This document shows positions 23,703-30,546 of a stretch of 32,488 nt of DNA, in pieces; the stretch's first letter is position 1; each line of letters opens with the position of its first letter. Below the pieces are notes generated by a model that was not told the DNA's origin, did no database searches, and was given only the letters and a program-made list of their open reading frames with translations. The stretch lies in the NCBI GenBank assembly GCA_003169845.1, contig PNAG01000005.1, positions 1-32,488 of the forward strand, in the 5' to 3' direction. The translations under genes were made by a program, and so were the position numbers. Source of the DNA: Candidatus Dormiibacterota bacterium. GTDB taxonomy: Bacteria > Chloroflexota > Dormibacteria > Dormibacterales > Dormibacteraceae.

Positions 23703-24400
23703 TGACAGACAACGTTTGTGAGTTGCTCGGTGTTGGCAAGAGCTACGGCGGGCACACGGTCCTAAGCGGTATCGATCTGGCCGTGATGAAGGGAGAAATG
23801 GTGGCCATCACCGGCAAGAGCGGTTCCGGGAAATCGACGCTGCTGAACATCATCGGGCTCTTGGAGTCTGCCGATCACGGGGACCTGCGATTGTTCGGGG
23901 AGCCGAGTCCGCGGGTTCGCTCTGCCAAAGCCACCCATATGTTGCGATTCAGATTGGGATACCTGTTCCAGAACTTCGCACTGATAGACGGCGAGTCCGT
24001 CGACTACAACTTGCGAATCGCTCAGGCATACACGAAAGGGTTGGGCTCGGGCCGACATGAGGCCAGAAGATCCGCCTTGCGGGCAGTCGGCTTGTCCAAC
24101 TCGGCGGACGGGCAGAAGGTTTACCAGTTATCCGGTGGCGAGCAGCAACGGGTTGCGATTGCGCGTCTGATCCTCAAACCATGCGATTTGGTGCTGGCTG
24201 ACGAACCGACGGGGTCATTGGACGTGACCACCGCTGACGTAGTTCTGGCGATGCTCCGAGAGTTGAATGCTGGCGGGAAGACCATGATCATCGTGACCCA
24301 CGACGATCGCGTGGCTGCAGAGTGCGATCGGGTGGTGGCCCTGCCCGACCCTCGGAGTGCCATCGAGCCATCGGAGCCTGGAGGCCGGCGTGAGCCTTGA
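23702..24400 (+). CDS. ABC ATPase, lactococcin-972-group bacteriocin exporter type
   Basis: 232 aa. Walker A GKSGSGKST, Q-loop region GYLFQNFALIDGESVDYNLR (a string characteristic of the lactococcin-972 group), signature LSGGEQQRVAIARLIL, Walker B DLVLADEPTGSLD, H-loop IIVTHD. Complete and of normal length. Its ATG overlaps the TGA of the large membrane protein and its own TGA overlaps the ATG of the next gene, so the three are one translationally coupled operon. Confidence 0.92.
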   Translation: MTDNVCELLGVGKSYGGHTVLSGIDLAVMKGEMVAITGKSGSGKSTLLNIIGLLESADHGDLRLFGEPSPRVRSAKATHMLRFRLGYLFQNFALIDGESVDYNLRIAQAYTKGLGSGRHEARRSALRAVGLSNSADGQKVYQLSGGEQQRVAIARLILKPCDLVLADEPTGSLDVTTADVVLAMLRELNAGGKTMIIVTHDDRVAAECDRVVALPDPRSAIEPSEPGGRREP

Positions 24401-24909
24401 TGCGGACGGTTGCCGCCGGATTGACTCTGGTCTGGTTGCTCACAGGAGTCGCGATCGAACTAGCCAGCTATTTGCCGTTCGACCCCGAGTGGACCGATCT
24501 CGCGACCTTCGCACTCTTCGGGACAAGCTTCCTCGTCGGAGCGCTCGGCGCTTTCTTCATGGCGCCCGAGTTAGTTCGACTTCGGAAATGGCCGACCCAG
24601 CTCCGGATGTGGCTTAAGTGGCTTGGGATCGCCTGGGCCCTCTACACGGTGGTGTGGTTTGTGGCCCTATGGATGCTCCCAGGACAGCCCACGCATTGCG
24701 GGACTATCGGTTCTCCGGCGTGCGGTCACACTTACGTCTTCAACAATCACGGATTCCTCACTGTGACGGACCGGGCGGGCTATCTATCCGGCGTGCGCAT
24801 TCTGGTTCGAGGCTTCGCAAGCCCTCCGATAGCCGTGATGGCGCTCATCTTGGTTGCGTATCAGCTGATGAAACAGCCCCGGCAATCGCGTGAACTCGGC
24901 TCACGCTGA
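24400..24909 (+). CDS. Membrane protein of the bacteriocin-type ABC operon
   Basis: 169 aa from ATG 24400 (overlapping the ATPase stop). Four hydrophobic segments: VAAGLTLVWLLTGVAIELAS, LFGTSFLVGALGAFFMAPEL, WLKWLGIAWALYTVVWFVAL, PPIAVMALILVAYQLM. An extracellular loop carries two Cys (PTHCGTIGSPACGHTYVF), possibly disulphide-linked. No family recognised. The overlap with the ATPase gene argues for a part in transport or self-protection. Confidence 0.7.
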   Translation: MRTVAAGLTLVWLLTGVAIELASYLPFDPEWTDLATFALFGTSFLVGALGAFFMAPELVRLRKWPTQLRMWLKWLGIAWALYTVVWFVALWMLPGQPTHCGTIGSPACGHTYVFNNHGFLTVTDRAGYLSGVRILVRGFASPPIAVMALILVAYQLMKQPRQSRELGSR

Positions 24910-24960
24910 GTCACCGGCTTGAGAAGAGCCCCCGGTGGGATTTCGAGTCCGCCGTGACTG

Positions 24961-24988
24961 TATATCCAGTCGGGGGCACGTCAAGGCA
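24961..24988 (+). repeat. Type-A repeat arm without core
   Basis: TATATCCAGTCGGGGGCACG then TCAAGGCA, preceded by TTTCGAGTCCGCCGTGACTG as in copy 4. The arm ends before the 29-bp core, so this is a truncated copy. Confidence 0.6.
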
Positions 24989-25041
24989 TCGCTTTCCACC
25001 TCCCCCTGGGCCAGACTCTGGCCCCCAACCGCTGTTTGGGT

Positions 25042-25381
25042 TTAGCGCCACCATCTAGCGATTGCGCGGAGTCGCCAAGCGTAGTAGGCCGTCATCAAGA
25101 TGACGCCGGCAACGATTCCGATCCCAAAGACAAGATACCCGCCCAATTGCGGATTGGCGACGCCGAGCGCTATGGCTCCAGCGACCAGGGCCAGCCCAAA
25201 GCCCGCCGCAGCCCCCTTGGGGCGAAATCCATAGAAGCGACCAACGCTCCACGGCATCGTGCCAATGTCGATTCCTTCTCGCAGCCGCCGCCAGCGAAGC
25301 CCAATGCCAGGCCAACTCGGCAGCGAAGGCGACAGCGACAAGAAAGGCGAAGAACGCCAACAGCTGCATGACAGCGCCCAT
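25042..25381 (-). pseudogene. Frameshifted paralogue of the 2264-2644 membrane protein
   Basis: ATG 25381 reads GAVMQLLAFFAFLVAVAFAA, ELAWHWASLAAAARR, matching the N-terminus of the 2264 gene. After about 25275-25290 the homologous sequence continues in another frame: TMPWSVGRFYGFRPKGAAAG, NPQLGGYLVFGIGIVAGVIL, MTAYYAWRLRAIARWWR to the stop at 25042. One indel would restore a ~112-aa protein aligned along its length with the 126-aa paralogue. Either a recent pseudogene or a sequencing error. Confidence 0.7.
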
Positions 25382-25433
25382 GGCCTACTCGAAGCCTACA
25401 AGGCGTCGCATGAATTTCCACGACCTGTAAGAG

Positions 25434-25469
25434 GGCAAAACTCGCTCCGGCCCGCTGCGGGCTTTTGCC
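25434..25469. terminator. Bidirectional intrinsic terminator
   Basis: GGCAAAA ... GCCCGCTGCGGGC ... TTTTGCC: a 6-bp G/C hairpin flanked by complementary A- and T-runs, usable on both strands. It marks the left edge of the repeat-rich stretch. 25382-25914 contains no gene, only this and repeat copies 5 and 6. Confidence 0.55.
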
Positions 25470-25479
25470 GCCTCAGCCT

Positions 25480-25607
25480 GGGGACGATCAGAATCGGCGG
25501 CTAGCCCGAGTTGTCGGGCAGCTGGGACAGGCGGTAAGTCCGTACACCTTAAGGAAATACGGGGCAGGCGGCGGCTATTGGTTCGAGTCCGTCAGGGCCC
25601 ACCCGGG
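25480..25607 (+). repeat. Dispersed repeat, type B, copy 5
   Basis: Core at 25538-25566. Type-B left arm: GGGGACGATCAGAATCGGCG, then CCCGAGTTGTCGGGCAGCTG, then GGACAGGCGGTAAG. After the core comes GGCGGCGGCTATT and a T-arm-like GGTTCGAGTCC, then GGGCCCACCCGG, which begins the left arm of the next copy. Confidence 0.8.
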
Positions 25608-25830
25608 CGGACCCTGAACCGCGTGCGCTGATCAGATCGGAGGCACGCTAGCTCGAGTTGCCGGGGCAGCTGGGACGATTTGTAGTCCGTACACCCTAAG
25701 GAAATACGGGGCAGGCTGCGGTGACCTGGCTCAGCCACGCTGCGGACGCACCGCGACGATTCCGATTCGATCGGCATGGCGCGTCGATGATGGACTTGTG
25801 GAACCCCACAAGATCATTGTTGAGGTCAGA
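25608..25830 (+). repeat. Dispersed repeat, type B, copy 6
   Basis: Core at 25685-25713 with one change in the palindrome (ACCCTAAGG). The left arm is diverged (CTCGAGTTGCCGGGGCAGCT). The long right arm (GGCTGCGGTGACCTGGCTCA onward) ends in TTGTGGAACCCCACAA, a perfect 6-bp inverted repeat that corresponds to TTTGTGAACTCCACAGG in copies 7 and 8. Confidence 0.75.
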
Positions 25831-25902
25831 CGTGGCATGTAGACGGCAACGGCACGGAGGACCATGAGCACAGTGCCTTGCCGGGTGGCGGGCGTTCGAG
25901 CA

Positions 25903-25908
25903 TAGGAT
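25903..25908 (+). promoter_or_regulatory. Predicted -10 box of leaderless gene
   Basis: TAGGAT, 6 nt before GTG 25915; TTGCCG 19 nt further upstream is a possible -35. Confidence 0.35.
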
Positions 25909-25914
25909 GCAACC

Positions 25915-26691
25915 GTGCCACAACGTCTGCGGCCGGAGGAGGACAGGGCGGCAGGCATCGTTGTGGCCTCACTGAAGGCGGTCCGCTTTGAACGACGGGA
26001 CGACGGGCGGGTGCAGAACGTCCGGGACTTCGACGTGGTCTTCGCCGATGGTCACTCTGAGCCGCTGGAGGTGACTACATCAACCATCCCCGAGCTGAAG
26101 GATGCCAAGGCCAAATTCAAGAAGTACGGCGATGAACTGATCCAGTTGCCTTCCCTTCGCAACGAGTGGCACGTTTTCACGTCGATCGGCACCCAGTTCA
26201 TCGGATTCGACCTGGCCGTCGAGCGATTTCTCGTCGCGCTGGAGGCGGCGGGATCCACATCGTTCAGCCTCTTCACCGATTCACATGACGACGCCGACAT
26301 CACCGCGCTGGCGCGCAAGGCCGGTATCGAATTCGCGCGGGGTGCGCCGAGTCCCAGAGGGCGGGCCATCGTCTCTCCACCATCGGACGACACAGTTTGG
26401 TCAAGCGATCACGAGGATCCGGGTTCGCACGTGTTGGCAGAGGTTGAGCGGCATGCGAGTGATGAGGGCAATCGCCGCAAGCTGGGTGGGCAGGGAGGAG
26501 GTTCGAGCCATCTGTTCATATGGCTCGACGAGGAGACATTCCGGTGGAACGATATTACCGACGGTCAGCTCCCGCGACGGGCACCAGGGCTCCCTTCCGA
26601 AATCAGTGCCGTCTGGGTCGTCACCCGTAACCGCGACACCTCGATCACCGGGTGGGTCTTTGATAATCGCGCCGGCTGGCGGAAGGTTTAG
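25915..26691 (+). CDS. Conserved hypothetical protein, possible nuclease-like fold
   Basis: 258 aa, GTG start. The N-terminal half has RDFDVVFADGHSEPLEVTTS, where D(x~13)ExT resembles the core of restriction-endonuclease-like proteins although no Lys follows. A helix-strand pattern comes next: SLRNEWHVFTSIGTQFIGFD, LAVERFLVALEAAGSTSFSL. The C-terminal half is conserved-looking: SSHLFIWLDEETFRWNDITD, GLPSEISAVWVVTRNRDTSI, TGWVFDNRAGWRKV. Proteins of this layout are, from memory, common in actinobacterial accessory regions and uncharacterised. Its setting directly downstream of two repeats and next to a transposase scrap fits a mobile origin. Confidence 0.65.
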   Translation: MPQRLRPEEDRAAGIVVASLKAVRFERRDDGRVQNVRDFDVVFADGHSEPLEVTTSTIPELKDAKAKFKKYGDELIQLPSLRNEWHVFTSIGTQFIGFDLAVERFLVALEAAGSTSFSLFTDSHDDADITALARKAGIEFARGAPSPRGRAIVSPPSDDTVWSSDHEDPGSHVLAEVERHASDEGNRRKLGGQGGGSSHLFIWLDEETFRWNDITDGQLPRRAPGLPSEISAVWVVTRNRDTSITGWVFDNRAGWRKV

Positions 26692-26769
26692 GCGAGGCTC
26701 CTGCAGCAAGTGGTGCTGTGCCGTGCCTGCATTGGAGGAGGTGGGCGAGCGCTGGAGGCGTGCAAGTCG

Positions 26770-26862
26770 AGCGGAGCCGACACGGTCTACATCGAACCAG
26801 CCGGCCCCTGGAAAGGACCCTTCGTCGAAATTCTTCAACAGCCGAGCAAGCGATTCCGGGGT
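26770..26862 (+). pseudogene. IS3/IS481-type transposase remnant
   Basis: One frame reads GADTVYIEPAGPWKGPFVEI. This matches the integrase-core motif 'YIEPGSPWQN(G/P)(Y/F)VESF', including the catalytic Glu of the DDE triad. The adjacent frame continues FFNSRASDSG, like the 'FNSRLRDE' that follows in these transposases, implying a frameshift. Only ~30 codons are recognisable and no terminal inverted repeats are seen. Confidence 0.4.
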
Positions 26863-26868
26863 CACGCC

Positions 26869-27021
26869 ATGACTGACGAAGAGAAGCTCGCCGCAATCAA
26901 GAAGATTTTCGATGGCTACGGGTTCGGCTCTATGAGAGCTGGCTCGGCCCCTAACCCCCTTCGCGCACTCGCCGCCGATGTCTGTTGTAGATCTGGAGCT
27001 GGATTAGCAGTCCGCCGATAA
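26869..27021 (+). CDS. Short reading frame, doubtful
   Basis: ATG 26869: TDEEKLAAIKKIFDGYGFGS then MRAGSAP..., 50 codons. The first ~25 residues look like a natural soluble N-terminus, but the rest overlaps the convergent membrane-protein gene by ~70 bp. Perhaps a truncated gene. Confidence 0.2.
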   Translation: MTDEEKLAAIKKIFDGYGFGSMRAGSAPNPLRALAADVCCRSGAGLAVRR

Positions 27022-27316
27022 GCACCAACCCCGGGATCATGGGCACGAAGAACCCCCACCAGTGCCCTATCAGAGGGTTGGTCGCCCGGGTCTCGTACTC
27101 GATACCGAGCGCGACACCGCCCAAGAGGCCGTATATCGCGTACGTCGCGCCCACGACTGTCCAAACTGCGCCTAGCCTTCGAGCTTCGCCCGATGTCCAG
27201 GCCTCGCCCCACATGTTGAACGGCACCCGACCGGTCGCCAGGGCGATAAGTCCGAGCGTGAGCACCCCACCGGAAAGGAGGGCAAATATCCAGACCCCCG
27301 CGATCAGGACTCCCAT
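26951..27316 (-). CDS. Small membrane protein, unknown function
   Basis: 121 aa. Three hydrophobic segments: VLIAGVWIFALLSGGVLTLG, WTVVGATYAIYGLLGGVALG, GFFVPMIPGLVLIGGLLIQL, and a basic tail (YNRHRRRVREGG). Not homologous to the 2264/25042 pair. TAGATT on the minus strand lies 9 nt before the start, a possible -10. Function unknown. Confidence 0.65.
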   Translation of the reverse strand: MGVLIAGVWIFALLSGGVLTLGLIALATGRVPFNMWGEAWTSGEARRLGAVWTVVGATYAIYGLLGGVALGIEYETRATNPLIGHWWGFFVPMIPGLVLIGGLLIQLQIYNRHRRRVREGG

Positions 27317-27484
27317 CGCCTACTAAATCTAATTCAGAGGCGACTGCTGGTCAATCGGCTCCGAGACTGCACCAGCGCTGGCCCGTTTTTGATGAGAAAG
27401 GGCGCGACCTGGCGGGTGGCCGATAGAGAAACTTCGAACATCAGCGGCGCAGCGTGATGCTGCGCCCGACGACGATGGCGTTGC

Positions 27485-27508
27485 GGTTCGCGTTACCGAA
27501 ACCCCGGC
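27485..27508 (+). repeat. 24-bp dispersed repeat, copy 3 of 3
   Basis: GGTTCGCGTTACCG then AAACCCCGGC; here it leads directly into the left arm of the type-B repeat copy 7 (CCCACCCGGACGATTCC). Confidence 0.45.
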
Positions 27509-27754
27509 CCACCCGGACGATTCCGAACCGCCTGGGGATGATCAGAATGGGGCGACTGGCCCGAGCTGTCGGGCAGCTGGGACGGTCGGTAGTCCGTACA
27601 CCTTAAGGAAATACAGGGCATGCGGCAGTGACCTGGCTCAGCACGGTCGGGATCGGATCGATCAGGGTGCGGCGATTTGCTCGCAGATGGCGTCCCTGCA
27701 ACGGGGGTTGGGATGAGGTCGGGCGCCGCTGATGGACTTTGTGAACTCCACAGG
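27509..27754 (+). repeat. Dispersed repeat, type B, copy 7, with long right arm
   Basis: Left arm homologous to those of copies 5 and 6, core at 27592-27620 (ATACAGGGCA variant), right arm 27621-27754. The right arm is almost identical to 28909-29042 (about four differences in 134 bp by eye, no length change). 27755-28076 beyond it holds no convincing gene; a 70-codon frame from GTG 27786 is weak. Confidence 0.8.
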
Positions 27755-28076
27755 ATGCGGAGTAGCGCGGACGAGATGAGCAGCCGTGGCACGTTACGAG
27801 TTGGATCAGCGGCAGCGCCTTCTTGTCGACCAACACGGCTCCGCTGCCGAACTCAGCCCCGCGACTGTTATGCAGTCTGCCAACGCACGGTCCCTGACGG
27901 TCGCCAAAGGCACCGAGCCGGTCCTCGCGACGAACACGGTCCTCACGGAGCATTGTCGAATCGTGCTCACCGAAAGCTGCCGAACGGTGTGCAAATAGCT
28001 CTGCCGTCAACAGGGCTACCCGGAGTGGCCGTAGCTAGCCGCTGTCGGGCGAGAGGAGCGACCCGCGCCTGGGCGA

Positions 28077-28784
28077 TCAGCCGCCTGGCGATGTTCCTGG
28101 GTTGACCACGAACAAGATGAACTCGGTGAACACGTCTCCGTCCACCTGAAGCCCAAAGCATCCAGGGCTGTCGGTGCTGAGCAGTCCGTACCAGGCTCTC
28201 CAGAAGGATGTCGGCGCCACCGCGCCCAAATACAAGCCGCCTCCCGTCGTGTGGAGTGCGGGAACCACGGCCACCCCATGCTCCTGCTTGATCACGGGTA
28301 GCCCTGTTGACGGATCAGGCGAGGGAAAATCCGCGAGAGTGACCGTCGATTTCCCGTTACCCCCCAATTGAAACGGCCGCACCAGCAGGGGTCCCGAGTA
28401 TTTGGAGTCCACCATGAGGTTGGTCACCTCTGCGACCACGCTGGCGTACCAGCTGTCCTGGCCCGACAGGTAGGCGGGCCCGACGCCCGCTCCGTAGTTT
28501 GGCGCCAGCGCTCCTAGATCAGCCATCGAGGAAGCCGTACAGGTCTCATTTGGTGCCAGGCCAGGGTGGGCTGCCAGGGTGGGCGGCCTCATCGGCCTCT
28601 GCTGCAGTCCAGTCATGGCATCGACCCCGGCAGGCAGCGGTGAGGCGGGTTCAGTCGGGAAGGACTGCGTATGAGCTGGCCGGACCGCGGCCGGGTATTC
28701 GCCGACCACTTCTCCGCAACCAGCCAGGCCGGCGGCCAGGCTGACCAGAGCCACGAAGTGCGTCACGCTGCGCGTCACAGGCAT
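28077..28784 (-). CDS. Putative lipoprotein, unknown function
   Basis: 235 aa from ATG 28784 (an in-frame TTG at 28799 is rejected). Signal peptide PVTRSVTHFVALVSLAAGLA followed by a lipobox with Cys in LAGCGE, then a Pro/Thr-rich linker. An exported domain follows: CTASSMADLGALAPNYGAGV, GPAYLSGQDSWYASVVAEVT, GPLLVRPFQLGGNGKSTVTL, SFWRAWYGLLSTDSPGCFGL, QVDGDVFTEFILFVVNPG. No enzyme motif recognised. The gene lies between two direct copies of a 163-bp repeat (27592-27754 and 28880-29042). Confidence 0.7.
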   Translation of the reverse strand: MPVTRSVTHFVALVSLAAGLAGCGEVVGEYPAAVRPAHTQSFPTEPASPLPAGVDAMTGLQQRPMRPPTLAAHPGLAPNETCTASSMADLGALAPNYGAGVGPAYLSGQDSWYASVVAEVTNLMVDSKYSGPLLVRPFQLGGNGKSTVTLADFPSPDPSTGLPVIKQEHGVAVVPALHTTGGGLYLGAVAPTSFWRAWYGLLSTDSPGCFGLQVDGDVFTEFILFVVNPGTSPGG

Positions 28785-28845
28785 CGCCCGTAGATACAAC
28801 GGTTACAGGCCGGTCGAGTTACTCCATGTGCGCAGCAGAATTCCC

Positions 28846-29042
28846 TTCAAGGCGTGGCCGCGCGCCTCGGGCCCGTTGAGTCCGTACACCTTAAGAAAAG
28901 ACGGGGCATGCGGCAGTGACCTGGCTCAGCACGGTCGGGATCGGATCGATCAGGGTGCGGCGATTTGCTCGTGGATGGCGTCCCTGCAACGGGGGCTGGG
29001 ATGAGGTCGGGCGCCGCTAATGGACTTTGTGAACTCCACAGG
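28846..29042 (+). repeat. Dispersed repeat, type A left arm and long right arm, copy 8
   Basis: Left arm TTCAAGGCGTGGCC, then GCCTCGGGCCCGTTGAG (type A); core at 28880-28908, diverged (CTTAAGAAAAGACGGGG); right arm nearly identical to that of copy 7. It therefore combines an A left arm with the right arm of a B copy. Confidence 0.8.
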
Positions 29043-29134
29043 TCGGCGAAACGCTTTGGCAACCTGGAGGCTGTAAGTGGGGGTAGCGGTCGGTGGCCAT
29101 AACTACAGAGAGGATGCAAGGGCGGAATTAAGAA

Positions 29135-29539
29135 ATGACCTGGTTATCCAAGACAATGGCGTCGTTCAGCAGAGCAGAGGGAATACTGGCAGTCTTGTTT
29201 GGGCTGGGCTTTGTTCTCGGCTTCCTGTTGACTCCGTTGGGAGTCGAGACTCGCATTCACGAACTGCGGAGCCCCGTGTTCGCGGGGTTCTTCATCACTG
29301 TCGGATTGCTGATGCCACTGGCCGGGTTGGTTTCGCTGTTCTTGCGAAGAGCGAAGCTCGCAGGCGTCTTGGCGGTAATAGACGCCTCGCTCAGCTTCCT
29401 CATCCCTCCCGCTGACCAGGCAAAGTTCTTCTTCACCCTCCCCCCTCCGCCTGCCGTTTTCATCGGTGAGTACATCCTGATATTGGTAGGAATCGGATAC
29501 ATGCTTTTCGGACCACGAGTCTATTCTCAGACCCGTTAG
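29135..29539 (+). CDS. Four-helix membrane protein, unknown function
   Basis: 134 aa. Hydrophobic segments: AEGILAVLFGLGFVLGFLLT, PVFAGFFITVGLLMPLAGLV, AGVLAVIDASLSFLIPPADQ, AVFIGEYILILVGIGYMLFG. The loops are short and mostly charged (RRAKL). No family recognised. A second ATG at 29156 (MASFSRAEG) is an alternative start. It follows repeat copy 8 by ~90 bp. Confidence 0.65.
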   Translation: MTWLSKTMASFSRAEGILAVLFGLGFVLGFLLTPLGVETRIHELRSPVFAGFFITVGLLMPLAGLVSLFLRRAKLAGVLAVIDASLSFLIPPADQAKFFFTLPPPPAVFIGEYILILVGIGYMLFGPRVYSQTR

Positions 29540-29730
29540 GGACCGAGAGATCGACCGCGAGTACTAATCAGTCCTGGTACTGCACAGTCGCGCCAAACGT
29601 CCGCGAACAACGAGTCAGCCGTGGTGCGCCCTTCGTTTTGAACCTAAATACGTTTTGAACCTAAGTAAATGGTCTCCGCCGAAATCGACTGTTGGAGCTA
29701 AGATCGGCTCGAATTCGCCAGGGATCGAAG

Positions 29731-29780
29731 ACCACTTGGTAAGGAAAAGATCCCCGGTTCGAATCCGGGCGTGGGCTCCA
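29731..29780 (+). tRNA. tRNA-Thr(GGT) 3' remnant
   Basis: The spacing is exactly that of a tRNA 3' half. ACCAC, loop TTGGTAA (anticodon GGT), five bases, variable AGATC, T-stem CCCGG/CCGGG with loop TTCGAAT, acceptor strand CGTGGGC, T, and an encoded CCA at 29778-29780. The 3' anticodon strand is mutated (GGAAA pairs with ACCAC at one position only), and no 5' acceptor strand GCCCACG or D arm is found upstream. So this is not a functional tRNA. Such anticodon-loop-to-3'-end fragments are what tRNA-targeting integrases leave as attachment sites. Confidence 0.6.
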
Positions 29781-29871
29781 AGTTCTACATGACCGTGGTG
29801 TGCTGGCACACCCGTCCGAGGGTGTGGGTACGGTCGATCAAACCTCTGTTGCGTGGCATCCTTACGCCACC

Positions 29872-30546
29872 ATGACGGCGAGGCTCCGAGTGGTACTGGC
29901 GGAGGACAGTTACTTAGTGCGAGAGGGCGTGCGCCGCCTTCTCGAGACGGACCCTGACATCGAGTTGACCAGCTGCTGCGTCGACCTCGACAGCTTGCTC
30001 GCCGCAGTCGAACGCGACCGCCCTGATGTAGTCGTGACCGACATCCGCATGCCACCCCGTAACACCGATGAAGGGATTCAGGCGGCGGCACGCCTGCGCG
30101 ACGAATATCCAGAGATAGGTGTGGTCGTGCTCAGCCAGCACGATGAGCCTGAATACGCCCTCCGCCTCCTGGAAAGGGGCTCTGCGCGCCGTGCCTACCT
30201 GCTCAAAGACAGTCTGAATGACCCGACCCACCTGACTGCCGCTGTCCGAGAGGTAGCGCGAGGCGGGTCGGTCATTGATCCCAAAGTCGTCGAGACCCTC
30301 GTTGCCGCAAGGGGCCGACAGGCCGGCTCCAAGGTGCAGGAGCTCACGGAGCGCGAGCGCGACGTGCTGTCGGAGATGGCCCAAGGCCGCAACAACGACA
30401 CGATTGCCGAACGGCTTCATCTCTCCGTGCGGATGGTCGAGAAACACATCAACGCGATCTTCTCGAAGCTTGGACTGAGCGAGGAGAAGGACGTCCACCG
30501 CCGCGTGAAAGCAGTTCTGATCTACCTGAGCGAGACGGGTGATTAA
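29872..30546 (+). CDS. NarL/LuxR-family response regulator
   Basis: 224 aa from ATG 29872; the frame is open to 29800 but that part adjoins the tRNA remnant. Receiver domain: VVLAEDSYLVREGVRRLLE, phospho-acceptor Asp 57 in DVVVTDIRMPP, switch residue in VVVLSQHDE, Lys in RAYLLKDSLND. Linker, then LuxR-type helix-turn-helix: LTERERDVLSEMAQGRNNDT, IAERLHLSVRMVEKHINAIF, SKLGL. It overlaps the following kinase gene by 8 bp, forming a complete two-component operon. Confidence 0.95.
   Translation: MTARLRVVLAEDSYLVREGVRRLLETDPDIELTSCCVDLDSLLAAVERDRPDVVVTDIRMPPRNTDEGIQAAARLRDEYPEIGVVVLSQHDEPEYALRLLERGSARRAYLLKDSLNDPTHLTAAVREVARGGSVIDPKVVETLVAARGRQAGSKVQELTERERDVLSEMAQGRNNDTIAERLHLSVRMVEKHINAIFSKLGLSEEKDVHRRVKAVLIYLSETGD

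Noticed and set aside
25570..25607. A tRNA gene at the T-arm-like GGTTCGAGTCC after copy 5
   Set aside because: No pairing stems or anticodon arm at tRNA spacing; only the T-loop-like string is present.
27786..27998. 70-codon frame (ARYELDQRQRLLVDQHGS...)
   Set aside because: No recognised features. It follows directly from the repeat right arm and has equally long competing frames on the other strand.
852..28908. Repeat cores as a CRISPR array
   Set aside because: Copies are kilobases apart with no regular spacers and no cas genes are present.
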